Below, in pieces: positions 40,782 through 48,064 of a stretch of DNA of 64,000 nt. Origin of the DNA: Lautropia mirabilis (GTDB lineage Bacteria; Pseudomonadota; Gammaproteobacteria; Burkholderiales; Burkholderiaceae_E); assembly GCF_900637555.1 (NCBI RefSeq), contig NZ_LR134378.1:1126001-1190000 (forward strand), written 5' to 3'. Positions within the stretch are counted from its first letter, which is position 1; each line of letters starts with the position of its first letter. The translations under genes and the position numbers were made by a program. The notes under the pieces are model-generated. The model was not told the origin of the DNA. It was given only the letters and a program-made list of their open reading frames with translations, and made no database searches.

Positions 40782-42395
40782 ATGAGGCATCACGAGCCGG
40801 AACAGACCGGGCGCCTGGGGGCTGGCAACGGCGCAGCCGAAGGCTGGGTACACGCGGCACGGCCCGCCGGGCCTGCAGCGCTGCCCGCCAGGCCTGCAGG
40901 GCCCGTGACACGCGCATTCCGCCGTCTGGGCCGGGCAGGGCTGCTGGGCCTGGCGCTGACCATGGCCATGCCGGCATCGCTCCATGCTCAGATCGAACGC
41001 CTGCCCGACCTGGGCTCGGCCGACAGTGACGAACTGTCCAACCCGGCCGAGCGCCGCCTGGGCGAATCGGTGATGCGCCAGCTGCGTTCCGACGGCACCG
41101 TTTACGACGATGCCGAGATGAACGACTTCATCAACCGCTTCGGCAGCCGGCTCACTGGCACCGAACCGGCACGTGGCCAGCCGTTCCTGTTCTTCATCGT
41201 GCGCGACGACAGCATCAACGCCTTCGCCCTGCCGGGCGGGTTTATCGGTGTGCACACGGGCCTGCTGGCCGTGGCTGGCAGCGAATCCGAGCTGGCCAGC
41301 GTGCTGGGGCACGAGATGGGGCACGTCACTCAGCACCACATTGCCCGCATGCTGAAGAACCAGAAGCAGGCCAGCATGCTGGCCATGGCCGGCATGGTGC
41401 TGGGGGCACTGGCCATCCGTAACAATCCGGATGCCGGCATGGGGGCCATCACGCTGGGCGAGAGCATGGCCACGCGCTCCCTGCTCTCGTTCTCGCGCGA
41501 TGCTGAGCGCGAGGCCGACCGCATCGGCCTGCAGGTGATGCGCGAGGCCGGCTTCGACGTGAACGGCGCGCCCGTCTTCTTCGGCCGCCTGCAGCAGCAG
41601 AACCGTTTCAACGAAGGCGGCGACACCACGGCCTACCTGCGCACCCACCCGGTCACGGCCGAGCGCATCAACGACCTGAAGCTGCGCATCCAGCAGCTGG
41701 CCGCTACGGCCAGACCGCCGGCCGATTCCGTGGATTTCCAGCTGATGCGGGCACGGGCACGCGCCGTCAGTGCCGACAGCGTGGACAAGCAGACCGAGGT
41801 GCGCCGCCATTTCGAGGCGCAGCTCAAGACCGAGGAAGGCAAGAAGGATCCGTCCGCCTGGTTCGGCCTTGCCAATGTGGCCTACATGCGGCACGACGCC
41901 CTGGCCACCGAACAGGCCCTGACGCAGACCGAGAAGCTGCTCGACAAGCCGCATCCATACGTCGTGCGGCTGCGCATTGCCAATCTGCTGGCGGCCGGCA
42001 AGGTGGCCGATGCCGAGCAGGCTTCGGCCGCGGCAGCCAAGGATTTCCCCGGCGCCCGGGCGCTGGTGCGCCAGCGCGCCGAAGTGCTCAACGCCGCGAA
42101 GAAGTGGGATGAGTCCATTGCGCTGCTGCGCAATGAAACGCGCCTGTACAAGAGCGACGCCGAACTGTGGCGCATGCTGGGCGAGGCCTATCTGGCCAAG
42201 GGCGAGAAGGGCATGTCGCACCTGGCGGCGGCCGAAGGCTACCTGGCGCTGGGCTACAACCAGCCGGCCATCGAGCAGCTCCGGCTGGCGCGCAACGCCG
42301 GCGACCTGGATTTCTACAACGGTTCCATCGCCGATGCCAAGCTGCGCGAAGCCGAAGCGGCCTGGATGCAGGAGCAGGGCGAGGAGCGCCGCTGA
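40782..42395 (+). CDS. Exported M48 metalloprotease with TPR-like C-terminus (BepA/YfgC type)
   Basis: The 537-residue periplasmic zinc protease is related to BepA, which helps outer-membrane protein assembly and quality control. The N-terminus carries an Ala/Arg-rich extension and then a signal-like helix ([19 protein letters not shown]). The protease core has [18 protein letters not shown], the zinc site [14 protein letters not shown] and the third ligand region [17 protein letters not shown]-like helices follow (about 330-530). Start at ATG 40782 is chosen over in-frame 40704, which would overlap moaC's promoter. The cleavage site near HAQ fits export. Confidence 0.88.
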   Translation: MRHHEPEQTGRLGAGNGAAEGWVHAARPAGPAALPARPAGPVTRAFRRLGRAGLLGLALTMAMPASLHAQIERLPDLGSADSDELSNPAERRLGESVMRQLRSDGTVYDDAEMNDFINRFGSRLTGTEPARGQPFLFFIVRDDSINAFALPGGFIGVHTGLLAVAGSESELASVLGHEMGHVTQHHIARMLKNQKQASMLAMAGMVLGALAIRNNPDAGMGAITLGESMATRSLLSFSRDAEREADRIGLQVMREAGFDVNGAPVFFGRLQQQNRFNEGGDTTAYLRTHPVTAERINDLKLRIQQLAATARPPADSVDFQLMRARARAVSADSVDKQTEVRRHFEAQLKTEEGKKDPSAWFGLANVAYMRHDALATEQALTQTEKLLDKPHPYVVRLRIANLLAAGKVADAEQASAAAAKDFPGARALVRQRAEVLNAAKKWDESIALLRNETRLYKSDAELWRMLGEAYLAKGEKGMSHLAAAEGYLALGYNQPAIEQLRLARNAGDLDFYNGSIADAKLREAEAAWMQEQGEERR

Positions 42396-42401
42396 ACCCG
42401 T

Positions 42402-44054
42402 TCAGGGGCGGGTCAACACTGCCCCCGACCACGGCCCCAGCACCAGCGCACCGCGCCGGATCTCGGCCCCGGTCAGGCCGCTGCCCTCATCGATGAGGCC
42501 GTCGGCCCAGCCACGCGGCAGCGGCAGTCGTGCCTTCTTGCCACTGAAGTTGAAGACGCACAGCAGTGCATCGTCGTCCAGCCGGCGCTCGTAGCCGAGC
42601 AGCTGCGGATCGGCGGGCAGGAGCTTCAGCCGCCCCTTCAGCAGGGCCGGATGCGTCTTGCGCCAGGCCAGCAGGTTCCGGTAGAAGTTCAGCATCGAAT
42701 CCGGATTGCGCGTCTGCTGGTCCACGGCCAGTTCGCGGTGCTCGGGCGGAATGGGCAGCCAGGTCTTCGGCGCATCCGAGAACCCGGCGCTGGTACCACG
42801 CTTCTTCCACGGGAAGGGCGTTCGGCAGCCGTCGCGTCCCTTGAACTCGGGCCACATGCGAATGCCGTAGGGATCCTGCAATTGCTCGAAGCTCAGCTCG
42901 ACTTCAGGCAGGCCCAGCTCGTCGCCCTGGTAGATGCAGGGGCTGCCGCGCAGCGTCATCTGCATGGCCGCCGCCAGCCGGGCGACTGCCTCACCTCCCT
43001 GCTGCCCACCCCAGCGGGTGCGGATGCGCGGGCAGTCATGATTGGAAATGGCCCATGACGGCCAGCCGTCCTTCACGATGCGGCCAAACTTGCCGAACAC
43101 CTGATGCAGGTACTCGGCCGAGTGGTGCTCGTGCAGCAGATCGAAGCTGTAGGCCATGTGCAGCTTGTCGCCATCGGCCGTGTACTGGGCAATCACCTCC
43201 AGCGCATTGTCGGCCCCCACTTCGCCCACCGTGGTGGTGTCGGGGAACTGGTCCAGCAGCGCGCGCAGCCGCTTCAGGAACGCCAGGTTCTCGGGCTGGG
43301 TCTTGTCGTACAGGTGGCGCTGCCAGGTGTAGGGGTTGACCCGATCCGCCTCCGGAATTGCCTTGCCTCGACGGGACTGGGGCGGGTTGTCGTGCAGCGT
43401 CTGACTGTGGAAGTAGAAATTGACGGTATCCAGCCGGAAACCGTCCACACCCAGCTCCAGCCAGAAGCGCATGTCGGCCAGCAGTGCATCCTGCACCTTG
43501 CGGTTGTGGAAGTTCAGGTCTGGCTGACTGGGCAGGAAGTTGTGCAGGTAATACTGCATCCGCCGCGTGTCCCAGCGCCAGGCACTGCCGCCAAAGATGG
43601 ACTGCCAGTTATTGGGGGGCGAACCATCCGGCTTGGCATCGGCCCACACGTACCAGTCGGATTTCGGATTCTTGCGGCTCTGACGGCTTTCGATGAACCA
43701 GGGGTGTTCATCGGAAGTGTGCGACAGCACCTGGTCGATGATCACCTTCAGACCCAGCGCATGTGCACGGTCCACCAGCGTGCGGAAATCGTCCAGTGTC
43801 CCGAAGATCGGATCGACCGCCCGGTAGTCCGAGACGTCGTAGCCGAAGTCGTGCATCGGGCTCTTGAAGAAGGGCGACAGCCAGATGGCATCCACGCCCA
43901 GTGCCTTCACGTAGTCCAGCCGCTGCGTGATGCCGTTCAGGTCGCCCACGCCGTCGCCGTGGCTGTCCTGAAAGCTGCGCGGATAGATCTGGTAGATCAC
44001 GCCGCCGCGCCACCATTCGTTGTTGGGCGCCTTGCGGGGTCTGCGGGTCGTCAT
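42402..44054 (-). CDS. GH13 alpha-glucosidase / oligo-1,6-glucosidase-like enzyme
   Basis: A 550-residue cytoplasmic enzyme hydrolysing alpha-linked glucosides (maltose, isomaltose, sucrose or trehalulose-type sugars). The (beta/alpha)8 barrel motifs are IYQIYPRSFQDSHGDGVGDL (N-terminus), DQVLSHTSDEHPWF (region I), GFRLDTVNFY (nucleophile Asp, region II), VGEVGAD (acid/base Glu, region III) and ISNHDCPRIRTRW (region IV). A C-terminal beta domain follows. The start overlaps the stop of the upstream sugar-binding-protein gene (ATGA at 44051-44054), linking uptake and hydrolysis. Exact substrate unresolved. Confidence 0.9.
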   Translation of the reverse strand: MTTRRPRKAPNNEWWRGGVIYQIYPRSFQDSHGDGVGDLNGITQRLDYVKALGVDAIWLSPFFKSPMHDFGYDVSDYRAVDPIFGTLDDFRTLVDRAHALGLKVIIDQVLSHTSDEHPWFIESRQSRKNPKSDWYVWADAKPDGSPPNNWQSIFGGSAWRWDTRRMQYYLHNFLPSQPDLNFHNRKVQDALLADMRFWLELGVDGFRLDTVNFYFHSQTLHDNPPQSRRGKAIPEADRVNPYTWQRHLYDKTQPENLAFLKRLRALLDQFPDTTTVGEVGADNALEVIAQYTADGDKLHMAYSFDLLHEHHSAEYLHQVFGKFGRIVKDGWPSWAISNHDCPRIRTRWGGQQGGEAVARLAAAMQMTLRGSPCIYQGDELGLPEVELSFEQLQDPYGIRMWPEFKGRDGCRTPFPWKKRGTSAGFSDAPKTWLPIPPEHRELAVDQQTRNPDSMLNFYRNLLAWRKTHPALLKGRLKLLPADPQLLGYERRLDDDALLCVFNFSGKKARLPLPRGWADGLIDEGSGLTGAEIRRGALVLGPWSGAVLTRP

Positions 44055-45346
44055 GGTTCAGCCCTCTCTTGCCATTGCTCTTTCTTCACCTCTCCCAGCC
44101 GTTCCTGCAGCTTCTTCACGGCCTCGGCACCCTTGGCACGGCCGTTCAGCACGTCATGCACCGTGCTCCAGAAGGCCTGGCTGACGGCGTCGTACTTGGG
44201 GCCGGTGATACTGGATGGTCGGGATACGGCGTTGGGCAGCACGTCATACAGCGTGCCGAAGAACGGGTTGGCGGCCAGCACTTCCTTGTCCTTGTACAGG
44301 GCAGGGTAGGTGGGGTTGTAGGCCCCCTCGATGGCACGACGCTTCTGCACCTTCTCGCTGGTCAGATACATCACCAGATCGGCGGCTTCTTCAGGGTGCT
44401 TCGTGTACTTGGACACGGCCAGCTGCCAGCCACCCAGGGTGGCGGTGCTGCCGTTCTCGCCGGCGGGCAGCGGGGCCACGCCCACCTTGTCCTTCACGCG
44501 GCTGTTGGCACCCTGAACCAGCGCCCAGGCATAGGGCCAGTTGCGCATGAAGGCGGCCTTGCCGTTCTGGAAGAGGTTGCGTGCATCTTCTTCGCCCTGG
44601 CCAAGCACGCCCTGGGGCGAGAGGGTGCCGACCCAGCCGGCGGCCCGATCCAGAGCGTGGGCGGCCTTCTCGTTGTCGATGGTGATCTCGCCGGCCTCGT
44701 TGACGATGGTGCCGCCGCCCTGGCTGTGCACCCATTCCAGCGCGTCACAGGTCAGGCCCTCATCGGGGCGGCCCTGCCAGACGAACCCCTGAAAATCCTC
44801 CCGGCCAGCCTTGCGCTCACCTTCCTGAATGGTGGCAGCTGCCTTGGCGAACTCATCCCAGGTGGTGGGGGTGGACAGTTCGTATTTTTCCAGCAGGTCC
44901 TTGCGGTAGTAGAGCAGCCCCACTGCGGTGAACCAGGGCATGGCCACCAGGCGGCCTTGCACGGTGTTGTTGGCGATGATGGCAGGAAAATGCTTCTTCA
45001 CCTCGTCCTTGGCATAAGGCGTGAGGTCCAGCAGATGCTGGCCGATGATGCCGGGCCAGACCACGTCCACCATCACCACGTCCACGTCGGATGAGCCGGC
45101 CGCGAACATCTTCTGGTAAAGGCCCAGGGTCTCGGTGCTGGATACGGGAACGGACAGCAGCCTGACCTGATTGCCCGTCTTGCGTGCCCATTGGTCGGAC
45201 GCATGCTTGCAGGAGTCATAGTCCTGCCCGACGGAACCACATGCAATGGTGAGGGTGGTTTCGGCCTGGGCGAAGCCGGCTCCGGTGGCAAGAAGAGCGC
45301 CGGCCAGCAGCGTGTGGGTGAAGCGTCGGGTCATGGTCATTCGCAC
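44051..45346 (-). CDS. ABC-transporter sugar-binding protein (ThuE/MalE-like)
   Basis: The 431-residue periplasmic solute-binding protein of family 1 has a signal peptide (FTHTLLAGALLATGAGFAQAE) and a two-lobed fold with VDVVMVDVVWPGIIGQHLLDL, MPWFTAVGLLYYRKDLLEKY, PTTWDEFAKAAATIQ and FMRNWPYAWALVQG. The last of these is typical of trehalose/maltose binders of the ThuE group. Permease and ATPase genes are not adjacent: downstream is only the glucosidase gene, and upstream a toxin gene 86 bp away. The transporter core must be encoded elsewhere or be lost. Confidence 0.88.
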   Translation of the reverse strand: MRMTMTRRFTHTLLAGALLATGAGFAQAETTLTIACGSVGQDYDSCKHASDQWARKTGNQVRLLSVPVSSTETLGLYQKMFAAGSSDVDVVMVDVVWPGIIGQHLLDLTPYAKDEVKKHFPAIIANNTVQGRLVAMPWFTAVGLLYYRKDLLEKYELSTPTTWDEFAKAAATIQEGERKAGREDFQGFVWQGRPDEGLTCDALEWVHSQGGGTIVNEAGEITIDNEKAAHALDRAAGWVGTLSPQGVLGQGEEDARNLFQNGKAAFMRNWPYAWALVQGANSRVKDKVGVAPLPAGENGSTATLGGWQLAVSKYTKHPEEAADLVMYLTSEKVQKRRAIEGAYNPTYPALYKDKEVLAANPFFGTLYDVLPNAVSRPSSITGPKYDAVSQAFWSTVHDVLNGRAKGAEAVKKLQERLGEVKKEQWQERAEP

Positions 45347-45432
45347 GGATGATGGACATCACCGACGATCATAGCCCGGAACATGGCCACCGTGGGGCAG
45401 GCAGGAAGGCCAGAGATCGTGTTCAGTCGGCT

Positions 45433-45717
45433 CTACAGCCGTCGTGCCGCTTTCTGATAGACCTCCATACGCTCACGCTTTCCCACGGCGATGACTTGGA
45501 CGATGATCTTCTCGTCTTGTACCTGATAGACCAGACGATAGCCACTGCTGCGAAGCTTGATCTTGTAGCAGTCGGCCATGCCGATAAGGCGGGCGCTGGG
45601 CACCTTCGGGTTTTGCAGTCGCTCCTCAAGTTTGTCGAGAAACTGATTGGCGATGTTTGCCCCCAGTTTCCTGAACTCCTTCAGGGCTTGGGGGTTGAAG
45701 GTGAGCTGATACTTCAT
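45433..45717 (-). CDS. RelE/ParE-superfamily toxin
   Basis: The 94-residue protein has a RelE fold pattern: YQLTFNPQALKEFRKLG at the start, a KLEERLQNP helix, then YKIKLRSSGYRLVYQVQDEKIIVQVIAVGKRER. The Lys/Arg-rich strand segment carries the residues RelE toxins use to cut mRNA on the ribosome. The start overlaps the antitoxin stop (45714-45717), the classical antitoxin-first order. Likely functional. Confidence 0.9.
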   Translation of the reverse strand: MKYQLTFNPQALKEFRKLGANIANQFLDKLEERLQNPKVPSARLIGMADCYKIKLRSSGYRLVYQVQDEKIIVQVIAVGKRERMEVYQKAARRL

Positions 45718-45968
45718 CGACGCAGCGACTCCAGCTCCACGGGAATGGGCTCCTCGTGCTGGCGCTCTTCCACGATTCTGGTCAGCTCGGCATCTTCGGC
45801 CAGCTCCATGAAGTACTCATAGAGTTCGGGCGATACGCAATAGAAGGCTGGTTTGTCCTTGTCCAGGATAGCGATGGCGTGTCCATCAGCAGCGCTGAAA
45901 GTTTCCAGAGGGGCCTCTTTCAGCTCGGCAAGGCTGGCGACGGTATCGGTCAGGATCAGGCTGGGCAT
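45714..45968 (-). CDS. Phd/YefM-type antitoxin paired with RelE-like toxin
   Basis: The 84-residue protein has a Phd-like N-terminal DNA-binding half (TDTVASLAELKEAP, GHAIAILDKDKPAFYCVSPELYEYFME) and an acidic C-terminal tail (ERQHEEPIPVELESLRR) that would wrap the toxin. Start at ATG 45968. It likely represses its own promoter with the toxin as co-repressor. The upstream gap to the SnoaL-like gene is only 23 bp, so transcription may also come from that gene. Confidence 0.87.
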   Translation of the reverse strand: MPSLILTDTVASLAELKEAPLETFSAADGHAIAILDKDKPAFYCVSPELYEYFMELAEDAELTRIVEERQHEEPIPVELESLRR

Positions 45969-45991
45969 GGCGTCATCCCAAGAAGAGAGGG

Positions 45992-46429
45992 TCAGTGCAG
46001 CTGTGTCGGTGCAGGGGTGCTGAGTTCGATCTCGTCGCCGGCCTGCGAGGCGTGGTGCAGCATCAGCTGCCAGCCGTGCGGGGTGCGAAGGAACACGTTG
46101 GTGGCGTAGGCCAGGAAGCGCTGCGGCGCTTCGTCGGGCGGATTGAAGTCGAACTGCTCGATGACGTGATGCACCGAGACGGTGGCTGTCTCGAAGGACT
46201 GCAATTCGTGGCAGGTCACGCGCACGCCGCCCTGCGCAAAGACTTCCTCGTGCGTGTCGCGGATGGCATCCAGCCCCGAGAGGCGCTCGCCCGAGGGCAG
46301 GATGCACAACACCGAATCGTCATCGACCCAGATGGCCATCAGCACGTCCAGATCGGCATCGACCAGGGCCTGGTAATAGGTCTCCTGGGCGTGGGAGGCG
46401 CTTTGGTGAAGGATGGCGTCTGGGGTCAT
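45992..46429 (-). CDS. SnoaL/NTF2-like protein (YybH type)
   Basis: The 145-residue NTF2-like fold protein has ETYYQALVDADLDVLMAIWVDDDSV, then CILPSGERLSGLDAIRDT, VTCHELQSFETATVSVHHVIEQ and the terminal HGWQLMLHHAS. Such cone-shaped folds act as enzymes or ligand binders; no catalytic set can be assigned. Start at 46429 (MTPDAILHQSAS). It is 55 bp after the zinc-finger gene on the same strand and may be part of the ilvE-zinc-finger unit. Confidence 0.82.
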   Translation of the reverse strand: MTPDAILHQSASHAQETYYQALVDADLDVLMAIWVDDDSVLCILPSGERLSGLDAIRDTHEEVFAQGGVRVTCHELQSFETATVSVHHVIEQFDFNPPDEAPQRFLAYATNVFLRTPHGWQLMLHHASQAGDEIELSTPAPTQLH

Positions 46430-46484
46430 GGGGCAGGCAGGGAGGAAAGAGAGACGGCGCGGCGTGCCGGGCAAGGGAGGCCGT

Positions 46485-46688
46485 TCAATGTCCGTGGGGC
46501 AGCTTCACGCCCGGCTTGAGCCGGTACAGCGTGCTGCAGTACGGACATCGGGCCTGGCCCTCGTGGGTCACGTCCAGATAGACGCGCGGATGCTGGCTCC
46601 ACAGCGTCATCTTGGGATTGGGGCAGAAGACCGGCAGGTCGGAGGCGTCCAGCTCGACGGCCGTGTTCTGGGTGGGCGACTGGCTCAT
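46485..46688 (-). CDS. Small CHCC zinc-finger protein
   Basis: The 67-residue protein has a CHCC-type zinc site: DLPVFCPNPKMTLWSQHPRV supplies Cys and His, and ARCPYCSTLYRL the two last Cys. The fold is related to the NDUFS6 zinc finger. Start at ATG 46688 (MSQSPTQNTAVELDA). In Burkholderiales the gene commonly follows ilvE; here the gap is 237 bp and contains a perfect hairpin. Role unknown, possibly in a redox or metal-related process. Confidence 0.87.
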   Translation of the reverse strand: MSQSPTQNTAVELDASDLPVFCPNPKMTLWSQHPRVYLDVTHEGQARCPYCSTLYRLKPGVKLPHGH

Positions 46689-46781
46689 GGGGCACCGAAA
46701 CGGAAGATGGTTCGACGAAGGGAACGAAAGGGAAGGGGCCGCTGGGCTGGCCACACCGATGCGGGTACGTCCTGCATGTGG

Positions 46782-46809
46782 CATGCCCGCACGGCGGGGT
46801 GCGGGCATG
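46782..46809. other. Perfect 11-bp hairpin between ilvE and the zinc-finger gene
   Basis: CATGCCCGCAC/GTGCGGGCATG (46782-46792 with 46799-46809), loop of 6 G/C bases. There is no T-run on either side, so it is not a standard terminator. In an ilvE-zinc-finger mRNA it would be an intercistronic stem that could stabilise the upstream part. Confidence 0.6.
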
Positions 46810-46925
46810 TCAGGGGGCGAAGAGGCCGACGGTGTGGCTGGCCACGCCCTGCATGGCAGGGCGCAGCGCCTTCCTCATGCTACGCCGTCCGGCAACGGAG
46901 GGCGCAGCTTTCTTCGGAGGCGGGC

Positions 46926-47852
46926 TCAGGCATTCACCGGCTGCAGCCAGTGGCGATAGGCCGGATCCTTGCCTTTGACGACATCGAAGAAGGCGGTCTG
47001 CAGTTTCGTGGTGATGGGGCCGCGCGTGCCCTCGCCGATGACGCGGTTGTCCAGCTCGCGGATGGGCGTGACCTCGGCCGCGGTCCCGGTGAAGAAGGCT
47101 TCGTCGGCACAGTACACCTCGTCGCGGGTGATGCGCTTCTCACGGGCCTCGATGCCCAGGTTGCGGGCAATGGTGAGGATGGAGTCGCGGGTGATGCCGT
47201 CCAGGCAGGAGGCCAGGTCAGGCGTGTAGAGCTTGCCCTGCTTCACGATGAACAGGTTCTCGCCCGAGCCTTCCGAGACGTAGCCTTCGGTGTCCAGCAG
47301 CATGGCTTCGTCGTAGCCGTCGGCCAGGGCCTCGTTGTTGGCCAGGATGGAGTTGATGTAGTGGCCGCCGGCCTTGGCACGCACCATCGAGACGTTGACG
47401 TGATGGCGGGTGTAGGAAGAGGTCTTGACGCGGATGCCCTTGTTGATGCCGTCCTCGCCCAGGTAGGCGCCCCACGGCCAGGCGGCGATCATGACGTGAA
47501 CCTTCACACCGCGGGGCGAGACGCCCAGCTTGTCGTCACCCAGCCAGATGAGCGGGCGCAGGTAGCAGCTCTTGAGGCCGTTCTCGCGCACGACGGCCTT
47601 CTGGGCCTCTTCCAGCGTGGCGGCGTCGAAAGGCACCTTCATCTGGAAGATCTTGGCGGAGTTGAGCAGGCGCCGGGTGTGCTCGGGCAGGCGGAAGATG
47701 GCGGTGCCCAGCTCGGTGTCGTAGGCGCGCACGCCCTCGAAGACGCTCAGCCCGTAGTGCAGGCTGTGGCTGAGCACGTGGATCTTCGCATCCCGCCAGT
47801 CGATGAGCTGGCCATCGAACCAGATCTTCCCATCACGATCCGACATTGACAT
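46926..47852 (-). CDS. ilvE: Branched-chain amino-acid aminotransferase
   Basis: Transaminates Val, Leu and Ile or their keto acids with PLP. The 308-residue class IV aminotransferase has IWFDGQLIDWRDAKIHVLSHSLHYGLSVFEGVRAY (two pieces), the Schiff-base Lys in MVRAKAGGHYINSILANNEAL, GYVSEGSGENLFIVKQG and FFTGTAAEVTPIRELDNRVIG. Start at 47852 with GGAG upstream. It probably heads a minus-strand unit running into the zinc-finger gene; the glnE gene ends 212 bp upstream. Confidence 0.95.
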   Translation of the reverse strand: MSMSDRDGKIWFDGQLIDWRDAKIHVLSHSLHYGLSVFEGVRAYDTELGTAIFRLPEHTRRLLNSAKIFQMKVPFDAATLEEAQKAVVRENGLKSCYLRPLIWLGDDKLGVSPRGVKVHVMIAAWPWGAYLGEDGINKGIRVKTSSYTRHHVNVSMVRAKAGGHYINSILANNEALADGYDEAMLLDTEGYVSEGSGENLFIVKQGKLYTPDLASCLDGITRDSILTIARNLGIEAREKRITRDEVYCADEAFFTGTAAEVTPIRELDNRVIGEGTRGPITTKLQTAFFDVVKGKDPAYRHWLQPVNA

Positions 47853-48064
47853 GATTGTTTATCTCCAGGACAGGGCGGGGCGGGCAAGGTGCCGGCACGG
47901 GACGGTGGCCGGCCGGGCTGCCCCATGGGCAACCCCCTCCATCGGCCAGGCGGTCCGGATGCTCCCTTCTGCTCCCTTCGCACTGCGCGTTCATTGAACA
48001 ATAGGGGGCAACCATTCTAGCAGTGGGTCATCGTTGCGCACACGCCCCGTGTCGGGCAGGCCCC

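Noticed and set aside
46782-46809. Terminator between ilvE and the zinc-finger gene
   Set aside because: The stem is perfect, but no T-run follows on either strand, so it is listed only as a hairpin.
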